From Pseudoduganella sp. (GTDB lineage: Bacteria > Pseudomonadota > Gammaproteobacteria > Burkholderiales > Burkholderiaceae_D), in NCBI GenBank assembly GCA_021323265.1, contig JAJTCO010000034.1, positions 1 through 41,313 on the forward strand: 41,313 bases of DNA. The letters are read 5' to 3'. The notes under the pieces are model-generated. The model was not told the origin of the DNA, did not search any database, and saw only the letters and a list, made by a program, of their open reading frames with translations. Both the position numbers and the translations under genes were made by a program. Positions 34,536-41,313 of this stretch are shown here, piece after piece (within the stretch, counting starts at the first letter, position 1; each line of letters opens with the position of its first letter).

Positions 34536-36114
34536 ATGAAATCTGCACTGCACTTGCTGCTGCTTGCCGCAATGTTGACCGGCTGCGCCGTGCAGCGTCC
34601 GCCTGAACACGTTGCCATCAACCTGGTCGGCCTGAACGACCTGCATGGCCACCTGGAGTCGTCGCGCTTCGGCGAGGGCAGGGCCGGCGGCATCGGTGCG
34701 CTGGCGGCCACCTTGCAAGCCCATGTTCGCCGACGAGCCGACCATCCAGGCACTGAACCTGCTGGGCATGCGCGCCACGTCGGTGGGCAACCATGAATTC
34801 GACAACGGGCGCATCGAGCTGCTGCGCCAGGCCAAGGGTGGCTGCGCCAACTCGCCGCGCCCGGACAAGGCCTGCAAGTACGGCCCGCACGAGGGCGCAA
34901 AATTCAGCTACCTCGCCGCCAACGTGATCGACACGCGCACCAACCAGCCCTTGCTGCCTGCCTACATCATCGCGGAAGTCAAGGGCGTGAAAGTGGCCTT
35001 CATCGGCACCGTGCTGCAGGCGACGCCGGAGCTGGTGGCGGCCGGCGGCATCGGCGGCCTGCAGTTCATCGACGAGGCGCAGGCCGTAAACCGCCTGCTG
35101 CCGCAGCTGCGCGCGCAGGGCGCGACCGTGTTCGTGGTGCTGATCCACCAGGGCGGCCACACCAAGGCGTCCTACGATCAGCAGTACTGCACGGACCTGG
35201 AAGGCGACATCGTCGACGTGGTCAAGCGCATCGACCCCGCTGTGCGCCTGGTGGTCAGCGGCCATTCGCACAACGGTTACCTGTGCCGGGTGGATGGCAA
35301 GCTGGTGACCCAGGCGGAAAAGTTCGGCCATATGCTGTCGCGCATTGCGCTGGTGGTGGACCGCCAGACAGGCGCCGTGGTCGACGTTAGCGCGCGCAAC
35401 GTCGTGGTGGAGCCGGACAGGCATGCCGGCGTGCCGCAAGTGGACGCCTTGCTGGCATCGGTGCGCGCGCGCAGCAGCACGGAGCTGGACAAGCCGGTGG
35501 CCCGGCTGGCCGTGCCATCGCTCAGCAAGAACCTGATGCCGGAGGCCGACGAGTCGCCATTGGGCCAGATGGTGGCAGACGCCATCCTGGCTTCCGGCCG
35601 CAAGTGGGGCGCGCAAATCGCCTTCACCAATAGCGGCGGCGTGCGCACCCATCTCGAAGCGGGCAAGGGCAACGTGGCCAGCGTGGCCCAGGTGCAGGCC
35701 GTGCTGCCGTTCGGGAACGAGATCGTGGTCATGAACCTGACGGGCGCGCAGATCGTCGCGCTGCTGCAGGCGCAGTGGGACGGCAGCGAAGCCGACAAGC
35801 GCGGCCTGCTGCAGGTGTCGGAAGGCTTCAGCTACGCCTGGGACACGCGCCAGCCCAAGGGCCGGCGCATCGTGCGCGAAAGCGTCAAGCTGCATGGCGT
35901 GCCGCTCGACGACGCCGCCAGCTACCGCGTAGCGGTGTACAACTTCCTGGCCGAAGGCAACGACGGCTTCGTGACCTTCCGCGCAGGCAGCAACCAGGCG
36001 CCCACCGGCGTGCGCGACGTCGATTCGCTGCGCAGCTATCTGCAGCGCCTGGAGCAGGACAACAAACCGGCCGGCACCTTCGGTGCCGTCCCGCGCATCG
36101 TGCGCATCAAATAA
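34536..36114 (+). pseudogene. 5'-nucleotidase / UshA-type lipoprotein, broken by an out-of-frame internal deletion
   Basis: The first frame (34536-34796) begins with a lipoprotein signal (LLLLAAMLTGC, lipobox LTGC) and the metallophosphatase motif GLNDLHGHLE, then GGIGALAATLQA. The family sequence resumes in another frame at about 34723 with FADEPTIQALNLLGMRATSVGNHEFDNG, GHSHNGY and the C-terminal 5'-nucleotidase domain (FTNSGGVRTHLEAGKG, FLAEGNDGF), open to 36114. By comparison with the family as I know it, some 25-30 residues are missing at the junction near 34715-34723, including the GD motif whose aspartate bridges the two metals. The first frame stops after 86 codons. The rest is free of stops, so the lesion is recent, or the assembly dropped bases. 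The intact protein would release phosphate from exported nucleotides. Confidence 0.8.
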
Positions 36115-36127
36115 AGAAAGGATGGCT

Positions 36128-37354
36128 ATGCGCCGTTACCTCCTCGCCGCCGCACTGGCTGGCTGCTTCACCAGCGCCCACGCGGCATTCCAGGTGCCGG
36201 GCTTCGAACTGGTGCAGACTGCACCGCTGGAAACCACGCTGAAAAGCGATGACCTGCGCGGCCCGATCGAAGTGTGGACCGAGCTGTTCGACAACGCCAA
36301 GTCCGAGATCTGCATCGGCCAGTTCTACGTGGCCAGTGTGCCCGGCGCGCCGTTCGAGAAGGTGATCGAACGCCTGGAGGCGGCCGGCAAGCGCGGCGTG
36401 AAGATCCGCTTCCTGATCGACAAGAAGGGTGTTGCCGGCCTGTCCGAGAAGGCGACCGTGGAGCGCCTGCGCGCGATCCCGAACCTGGAAATGCGCGTGC
36501 TGGACGTAAACCAGCTCACCGGCAACGGCATCATCCACGCCAAGTACCTCACCGTGGACCGCAGCGTGGCCTTCGTCGGCAGCCAGAATTTCGACTGGCG
36601 CGCCTTCACCCATATCCACGAGACGGGCCTGCGCATTACCGACGCCAAGGTGGTGGGCCAGGTGCAAGCGATTTTCGACCAGGACTGGAACGCCCAGGCC
36701 GCGCTGGCAGCCGGCAAGACCGTGGCGCCACTGCAGGTCAAGTCGCTGGCGCCGGCGGCGCTGCCGCAGGATGCCAGCTTCCTGGTCGCCAGCCCGGCCG
36801 CCTACAACCCGGCAGGCGTGGCCGATTCCGAGGCCGTGCTGCCCGCGCTGCTGGCCGACGCCAAGCAGGAGATCCGCGTCTCCCTGCTCGACTACGCGCC
36901 GCTGAGTTACGGTCCGCAGGGCACGCGTCCTTTCTACCCCGTGCTCGACAACGCGCTGCGCGCCGCCGCTACGCGCGGGGTGAAGGTCAAGCTGCTGGTG
37001 TCGAACTGGAACACCGAGAAGCCGGCCATCAACCACCTGAAATCGCTGGCCATGCTGCCCAACGTGGAAGTGCGCATCGTGACCCTGCCCAAGGCCTCGA
37101 CCGGCTTCATCCCGTTCGCGCGCGTTTGGCACAGCAAGACCATGGTGATCGACGGAAAACTGGCTTGGGTCGGCACCAGCAACTGGGCCGGCGGCTATTT
37201 CGACCTGTCGCGCAACCTGGAAGTGGTGATGCGCAACGAAGCCATGGCCAAGCGCCTGTATGCCGTGCAGGAGCAGGCATGGACGTCGCCGTATGCGGCC
37301 GCACTGGACGTCAACAAGGACTACCCGAAACCGAGCAAAGGTAAAGAAGAATGA
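36128..37354 (+). CDS. Exported PLD-superfamily phosphodiesterase, PLD3/PLD4-like
   Basis: This 408-residue exported protein has two complete HKD catalytic motifs: HAKYLTVDRSVAFVGSQNFDWR (H137, K139, D144) and HSKTMVIDGKLAWVGTSNWAGG (H335, K337, D342). The blocks NFDWRAFTHIHETGL and TSNWAGGYF resemble animal PLD3/PLD4 and poxvirus K4/F13-type proteins more than bacterial cardiolipin synthases; PLD3 and PLD4 are known single-strand 5' exonucleases. The N-terminus (MRRYLLAAALAGCFTSAHA) reads either as a signal peptide cut after AHA or a lipobox at LAGC. The ATG at 36128 has an AAAGGA site; ATG 36122 is an alternative. Its stop overlaps the S1/P1 nuclease start (ATGA), so the two are probably translated together. 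Phospholipid rather than nucleic acid substrates cannot be excluded. Confidence 0.8.
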   Translation: MRRYLLAAALAGCFTSAHAAFQVPGFELVQTAPLETTLKSDDLRGPIEVWTELFDNAKSEICIGQFYVASVPGAPFEKVIERLEAAGKRGVKIRFLIDKKGVAGLSEKATVERLRAIPNLEMRVLDVNQLTGNGIIHAKYLTVDRSVAFVGSQNFDWRAFTHIHETGLRITDAKVVGQVQAIFDQDWNAQAALAAGKTVAPLQVKSLAPAALPQDASFLVASPAAYNPAGVADSEAVLPALLADAKQEIRVSLLDYAPLSYGPQGTRPFYPVLDNALRAAATRGVKVKLLVSNWNTEKPAINHLKSLAMLPNVEVRIVTLPKASTGFIPFARVWHSKTMVIDGKLAWVGTSNWAGGYFDLSRNLEVVMRNEAMAKRLYAVQEQAWTSPYAAALDVNKDYPKPSKGKEE

Positions 37355-38373
37355 AGAAACTCGCACTGATCGCGGCGCTGTCCGGCGCCTTCCTGTCCAC
37401 CAACGCACTGGCCTGGGGCAACAGCGGCCACCGCATCGTGGGCGCCATCGCCGACAACCTGATCAAGGGCTCCAACGCGGAAAAGCAGGTCGCCGCGCTG
37501 CTGCAGCCGGGCGAGAGCCTGGAGAAGGTCGCCAACTGGGCCGACTGCGTGAAAGGCACCTTCTGCGGCCCGCAATCGCAGGAGATGAACGACTATGTCG
37601 CCGCCCATCCCAAGCATTCGGAGTACCACTACACCGACGTGCCGTTCCAGCTGACCGAGTACCATCGCCACGCGGCGGGCACCAGCGGCCATGACATCGT
37701 GCAGACGCTGCAGCAATGCATCGCGACGCTGCAGGGCAAAGGCGACGGCAGCTTCACCAAGCGCCAGGCACTGTTGATCCTGACCCACCTGGCGGGCGAC
37801 ATCCACCAGCCGCTGCACGTGGGCGCGGCCTTCGTCGACAAGGAAGGCAAGTTCGTGGTGCCCAAGTCGGAGAAGGAAGTGGACTCGCTGAACATCTTCG
37901 ATTCGCGCGGCGGCAACAACCTGCAGATGGACGAAGCGGCCCTGAAGGCGGCCAGCGCCAGGACCATTCCGGGCGAAGACGCCGAGGTATCGAAATATCC
38001 GACCAAGCCGTTCCACTCCTACTGGGATACCACGGTGGTCGACTACGCGATGCGCCGCAGCAGCAAGCGCACGGTGGACCAGTTCACCCAGTGGGCCATT
38101 GACGGCAAGCCTTCCATCGCCGCGGCGCAGGGCGACGTCGCGACCTGGCCGGTGCAATGGGCCAACGATTCGCTGGCCGTGTCCAAACAAGCGTATGCCG
38201 ACGTGAAGGTCGGGCTGGCCAGCAAGCAGTCCAGCCGCAGCGGCGCCACCTACACCGTGTGGGCGATGACCGTGCCGGACAACTATCCGGTGCCGTCCTC
38301 GGCCATCGCGCGCGAACAGCTGATCAAGGGCGGCTACAACCTGGCCGCCATGCTGCAAAAAATCTGGCCGTGA
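37351..38373 (+). CDS. Exported S1/P1-type nuclease
   Basis: This is a 340-residue zinc-dependent single-strand nuclease/3'-nucleotidase. The signal peptide MKKLALIAALSGAFLSTNALA is cut so that the mature chain starts with W22, whose amino group ligates zinc in P1 nuclease. The other ligands are visible in order: H27 (GHRIVG), D65 (NWADC), H93 (EYHYTDVP), H146, D150 and H156 (HLAGDIHQPLH), and H-x3-D in FHSYWDTTVV. All nine expected ligands are thus present, so it should be active outside the cytoplasm on RNA and single-stranded DNA. It overlaps the upstream PLD-like gene by 4 nt. It fits a role in releasing mononucleotides from extracellular nucleic acid. Confidence 0.95.
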   Translation: MKKLALIAALSGAFLSTNALAWGNSGHRIVGAIADNLIKGSNAEKQVAALLQPGESLEKVANWADCVKGTFCGPQSQEMNDYVAAHPKHSEYHYTDVPFQLTEYHRHAAGTSGHDIVQTLQQCIATLQGKGDGSFTKRQALLILTHLAGDIHQPLHVGAAFVDKEGKFVVPKSEKEVDSLNIFDSRGGNNLQMDEAALKAASARTIPGEDAEVSKYPTKPFHSYWDTTVVDYAMRRSSKRTVDQFTQWAIDGKPSIAAAQGDVATWPVQWANDSLAVSKQAYADVKVGLASKQSSRSGATYTVWAMTVPDNYPVPSSAIAREQLIKGGYNLAAMLQKIWP

Positions 38374-38434
38374 AGGTCGGATAGATTTGCCAGGCATGCC
38401 GCACGGTACACTCGCTGCCAAAGGAGGAGTGCCG

Positions 38435-39031
38435 ATGAAAATGATGAAGGCAAGCCTGGCAATCTGCGCCGCATTGGCGCAGCACCACGCTGTGGCAGCG
38501 GCGAAGTTGGACAGCATGGCTGCCTGCATGGCCGAAGGGCAGTACCGCGTCGACGGCATCCAGCGCTTGCAGCCGCAAAGGAGATTCCGGACGGTCGACA
38601 CGGCGCAGGGCCAGGTCCTGGTCGGCGCGCTGGATGGCTATCGCATGCAGGTTCACGGCGACGGCAATGCACCGTTTGCCAATCTCAAGTTCGAAGCCTC
38701 CCACGATCAGGGGTTCGACGCCGACCGCAAAGCCATCCGCGGCCAGATGGACCAGATGGCTGCCACCGCCAAGGGTATCGGCCCGCAAGCGGTGCAGGTG
38801 CAGGAACAAGACGGGATCGAAACCTGGATGCTGGAAAACCCCGCACAGCGCCCGAAGCAGGGCGCCGGCATGTACACCCTGCTGCACCCGGCCACCAAGG
38901 TCATCGCAACGCTCTACCTGTTCAACCAGGGCGAAGTCGGCACCCCCGATGAATTCCAGCGCGACCGGAATCGACTGCTGACCCAGGTCCGCAGCTGCCT
39001 GCAACGAGGGCGTTCCGACCCTAAGGCCTGA
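38435..39031 (+). CDS. Exported protein of unknown function
   Basis: This 198-residue protein has a signal peptide (MKMMKASLAICAALAQHHAVAAA, cleavage before KLDS). No known domain was recognised. The mature part is hydrophilic, with two Cys flanking it (C47 and one near the C-terminus at RSCLQRG), suggesting a possible disulfide. It includes QMDQMAATAKGIGPQAVQVQEQDGIETWMLEN and the TLLHPATKVIATLYLFNQGE stretch. The start at 38435 has an excellent AAGGAGGAG site; an upstream in-frame ATG at 38387 would lack one. It is 61 nt beyond the S1/P1 nuclease in the same direction and ends before a perfect hairpin. A part in the nuclease cluster is only suggested by position. Confidence 0.7.
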   Translation: MKMMKASLAICAALAQHHAVAAAKLDSMAACMAEGQYRVDGIQRLQPQRRFRTVDTAQGQVLVGALDGYRMQVHGDGNAPFANLKFEASHDQGFDADRKAIRGQMDQMAATAKGIGPQAVQVQEQDGIETWMLENPAQRPKQGAGMYTLLHPATKVIATLYLFNQGEVGTPDEFQRDRNRLLTQVRSCLQRGRSDPKA

Positions 39032-39058
39032 ACCACAACTCGCTGCGCTGCAGAAAAA

Positions 39059-39105
39059 GGGGACGTAACACGTTTTCGGCTGCGCCGAAAACGTGTTACG
39101 TCCCC
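39059..39105. repeat. Perfect 22-bp hairpin between convergent genes
   Basis: The arm at 39059-39080 (beginning GGGGACGTAACACG) is the exact reverse complement of 39084-39105, with a TGC loop. On the minus strand it is followed by TTTTT (A-run at 39054-39058), so it can serve as the intrinsic terminator of the leftward ABC transporter operon ending at 39124. There is no T-run on the plus side. The GGGG tips recall the other palindrome at 12732-12819, though the cores differ, so it may be another class of dispersed REP-like repeat. Confidence 0.85.
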
Positions 39106-39123
39106 ATTATTCGTGGCAACGAA

Positions 39124-40095
39124 TTAGCGCGACTTGACGAACGGAACGCCGATGGCTTTCGGCGCCACCGACTTGGCCATCAGGCCGGCCAGCACGATCA
39201 CGGTCACGACATAAGGCACCATCTGGATCAGGGCGCCCGGGATGCGGCCAATCACCGGCAGGTCCACGCCTTCGAGCTGGATCTGCACGGCGCCGAAGAA
39301 GCCGAACATCAGGCAGCCAAGGAAGGTGTACACGGGGCGCCAGTTGCCGAATACCATGGCGGTCAGCGCCAGGTAGCCGGCGCCGGCGGACATGTCGCGC
39401 AGGAAGAAGCCCGATTGCACGATGGCCAGGTAGGCGCCGGAGAAGGAGCACAGGATGCCGGCAATCAGCATGGCGGCATAGCGGGTGCGTTCCACCGAGA
39501 CGCCGGCTGCGTCGGCCGCGTGCGGGTTTTCGCCGCAGGCGCGCAGGCGCAGGCCGAAGCGCGAGTGGTAGAGGAACCAGTGCACCAGCGGTACCAGGAT
39601 GAAGGCCAGGTAGACCAGCACCGAGTGGCCGCCGATCAGCCGGGTGTAGAACCAGCCCAGGAAGGGGATGTCGGCCACGGCGGCGCTGCCCGGCAGCACC
39701 ACGTCGAACAGGCGCGCTTCGCCCAGGTCCGGCGTGCGGCCACCCTGCTGGAAGAAGTACTGGGCGACGACGAAGGTCAGGCCGCTCATGGCGATGTTGA
39801 TGGCGATGCCGCCCACCAGCTGGTTGCCCTTCTGGGTGACGGCGACAAAGCCTTGCAGCAGGGCCAGTGCGACGGAAACGGCCATGCCGGCCATGATGCC
39901 CATCCATGGATTCTTGGTGGCGAAGGCCACGGCGGCGGAGACGAAGGCGGAGGCCAGGATCTTGCCTTCCAGGCCGATGTCGATCACGCCGGAGCGTTCC
40001 GCGAACAGGCCTGCCATGGCGGCGAAAATCAGCACCGGCGCGTTGCGCACGGTGGAGACGAGGATGGAGCCCAGTTGGAGATCTTCGAAAGTCAT
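39124..40095 (-). CDS. ABC transporter permease, nucleoside/simple-sugar type (NupQ/YufQ-like)
   Basis: This 323-residue integral membrane permease of the BPD_transp_2 family has eight to ten hydrophobic segments and the N-terminal ERSGVIDIGLEGKIL block (about residues 33-47) found in permeases partnered with BmpA-type lipoprotein binding proteins. The C-terminal RRRLRACGENPHAADAAGVSV-type coupling loop (here LRLRACGENPHAADAAGV, about 185-203) is where the ATPase docks. The related Nup/Yuf systems import purine nucleosides. It lies 4 nt downstream of its partner permease and is last in the operon before a hairpin terminator. The binding-protein gene is not in the window. Confidence 0.9.
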   Translation of the reverse strand: MTFEDLQLGSILVSTVRNAPVLIFAAMAGLFAERSGVIDIGLEGKILASAFVSAAVAFATKNPWMGIMAGMAVSVALALLQGFVAVTQKGNQLVGGIAINIAMSGLTFVVAQYFFQQGGRTPDLGEARLFDVVLPGSAAVADIPFLGWFYTRLIGGHSVLVYLAFILVPLVHWFLYHSRFGLRLRACGENPHAADAAGVSVERTRYAAMLIAGILCSFSGAYLAIVQSGFFLRDMSAGAGYLALTAMVFGNWRPVYTFLGCLMFGFFGAVQIQLEGVDLPVIGRIPGALIQMVPYVVTVIVLAGLMAKSVAPKAIGVPFVKSR

Positions 40096-40099
40096 GGTC

Positions 40100-41182
40100 T
40101 TAACCCTTGCGTGCTTTGAGCAGCTTGATGATGGCCGGGGCGTACAGGTTTTCCATTGCGCCGCAGAACAGGATGATCAAGCCCTGGATGAAGATGAAAG
40201 TTTCGGTCGGGATGTTCGGTTTTTCCAGCGACAGGTCGAAGCCGCCCTGGATCAGCGCGCCGAACAGTACGGAGGACAGGAAGATGCCGACCGGGTGCTG
40301 GCGGCCCATCAGCGCGATGGCGATGCCGACGAAGCCTGCGCCGCCGACGAAGTTGAGCGACAGGTAGTGGGTCGAGCCCATGATGGAGTTGACCGCGCCC
40401 AGACCGGCCAGCGCGCCGGAAATCAGCATGACGACGATGATCATGGCGCTGATCTTGACGCCGGCGTAGTGGGCGGCGTGCTGGTTCAGGCCCAGCGCGC
40501 GCACCTTGTAGCCCCACGACGAGCGCCACATGACAACGCCGTACAGGGCCAGCGCGATGATGGCGATGAAGAAGCTGATGTTGAGCGGCGTGTCGCCCAG
40601 CACCGGGAACCATTCGCCCAGGCGCGGCATTTCCGCAGCGCTGGAAAACACGCGCGAGGCGGTGTTCTGTTCGCCCGGCGGGATCAGGTATTTGACGATC
40701 ACGAAGTTCATCAGCGAGGCGCAGATGAAGTTGAACATGATGGTGGTCACCACGATGTGCGAACCGCGCTTGGCTTGCAGGTAGCCCGGGATGTAGGCCC
40801 ACAGGGCGCCGAACAGCGCTGCGCCGAGCATGCCGGCGAGGATCAGCAAGTACCAGGGCAGGGTGGCGTCGAAGGCCAGCATGGCCAGCGTCAGGCCCAG
40901 GCCGCCGAAGTACATCTGTCCTTCGGCGCCGATGTTGAACAGGCCGGCCTGCATCGCGATCGACACGGCCAGGCCGGTGAAGACGAAGGTGGAGGCGTAG
41001 AACAGGGTATAGGACAGGCCTTCCGGGTTGATGATGGCGCTGTTGATCAGGATCTGCAGCGACTCCACCGGGTCTTCGCCCATGAGATGGATCGCCAGCG
41101 CGGCCACCAGCAGCGCGGACAGCAGGTTCAGGATGGGCAGGACAAGGCCGGTTGCCCAGCGTGGCATATCGTTCGTGGTCAT
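40100..41182 (-). CDS. ABC transporter permease, nucleoside/simple-sugar type (NupP/YufP-like)
   Basis: This 360-residue membrane permease is the partner of the 39124-40095 gene. It has many hydrophobic helices, the conserved AMQAGLFNIGAEGQMYFGGLG block (about residues 77-97) and a cytoplasmic coupling loop VRALGLNQHAAHYAGV. These match the larger of the two permeases in BmpA-type nucleoside importers. The ATG follows the ATPase stop by 2 nt. Together with the neighbouring purine enzymes this suggests uptake of guanosine, inosine, adenosine or xanthosine, although sugar transport cannot be ruled out from motifs alone. Confidence 0.9.
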   Translation of the reverse strand: MTTNDMPRWATGLVLPILNLLSALLVAALAIHLMGEDPVESLQILINSAIINPEGLSYTLFYASTFVFTGLAVSIAMQAGLFNIGAEGQMYFGGLGLTLAMLAFDATLPWYLLILAGMLGAALFGALWAYIPGYLQAKRGSHIVVTTIMFNFICASLMNFVIVKYLIPPGEQNTASRVFSSAAEMPRLGEWFPVLGDTPLNISFFIAIIALALYGVVMWRSSWGYKVRALGLNQHAAHYAGVKISAMIIVVMLISGALAGLGAVNSIMGSTHYLSLNFVGGAGFVGIAIALMGRQHPVGIFLSSVLFGALIQGGFDLSLEKPNIPTETFIFIQGLIILFCGAMENLYAPAIIKLLKARKG

Positions 41183-41184
41183 GA

Positions 41185-41313
41185 TCAGTGTTTATGCATG
41201 CCACCCATCAGCAAGCCGATGCGGGTGGTGTCGAATTCGTCGATTTTCAGTTCGCCGGTGATTTTGCCGCCGCACATCACGAGGATGCGGTCGGCCAGGG
41301 CGCGCACTTCTTC
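41185..41313 (-). CDS. ABC transporter ATP-binding protein, C-terminal end (partial)
   Basis: These are the last 42 residues of an ABC ATPase that continues beyond the right edge. The minus-strand frame reads EEVRALADRILVMCGGKITGEL and ends TTRIGLLMGGMHKH. This is the second-domain end typical of double-domain sugar/nucleoside ATPases (RbsA/YufO type): the LADRILVM...G.I.G strand after the H-loop and the terminal IGLLMGG. It is first of the three visible genes of this leftward operon and its stop is 2 nt before the permease ATG. Confidence 0.88.
   Translation of the reverse strand, partial: EEVRALADRILVMCGGKITGELKIDEFDTTRIGLLMGGMHKH

Overview
The window is a GC-rich chromosomal segment most consistent with a betaproteobacterium of the Oxalobacteraceae (Massilia/Duganella/Telluria type). 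Supporting signs are the core order secA ... argJ - AAA ATPase - mutT ... yacG - zapD - coaE - pilD - pilC - pilB, the ureDABCEFG order, the many exported enzymes and the very large TonB-dependent receptor. The genus is inference; no rRNA or other marker is present.

Layout. (1) 2-295: end of secA and its terminator. (2) 406-6215: a nickel/cobalt permease followed by a tightly packed urease operon, ureD-A-B-C-E-F-G, with every expected active-site residue visible in UreC. (3) 6212-9970, minus strand: an orphan PAS/HAMP histidine kinase and, upstream of it, a porin plus a very short PstS-like binding protein. (4) 10219-18684: housekeeping genes, namely argJ, a DUF815-type ATPase and mutT on plus, then an NTF2-like secreted protein, yacG, zapD, coaE and pilD-pilC-pilB on minus. 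(5) 18768-21614: a DUF21/CBS/CorC membrane protein, an AraC-type regulator and a stand-alone NuoB paralogue. (6) 21611-30567: purine catabolism: uraH divergent from puuE-xdhA-xdhB-xdhC-guaD, then an exported adenosine deaminase-like enzyme. (7) 30997-39031: a 1148-residue TonB-dependent receptor behind a PhoB-like promoter, a broken 5'-nucleotidase, a PLD3/PLD4-like phosphodiesterase, an S1/P1 nuclease and an unknown exported protein. (8) 39124-41313, minus strand: two permeases and the end of the ATPase of a nucleoside-type (BmpA/Nup-like) ABC transporter.

Read together, blocks 6-8 look like an assembly line for extracellular nucleic acid and purines. Exported nucleases release nucleotides, a nucleotidase would strip phosphate, an exported deaminase converts nucleosides, an ABC transporter imports them, and guanine deaminase, xanthine dehydrogenase, 5-hydroxyisourate hydrolase and allantoinase carry the base towards allantoate. 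The urea that can come from allantoate could be hydrolysed by the urease at the other end. Urate oxidase, OHCU decarboxylase and allantoicase are not in the window, so the route is incomplete here. The 5'-nucleotidase has an out-of-frame internal deletion that removes its catalytic GD motif.

Other points worth a look are a triple 11-bp PhoB-like repeat placed 10 nt from a -10 box, two long perfect palindromes (39-bp and 22-bp arms) that fill convergent gene gaps, an orphan nuoB, a possible NtrC-like site upstream of the porin, and TTG starts for zapD and the histidine kinase. All function calls come from reading motifs in the translated sequence; no database search was run.
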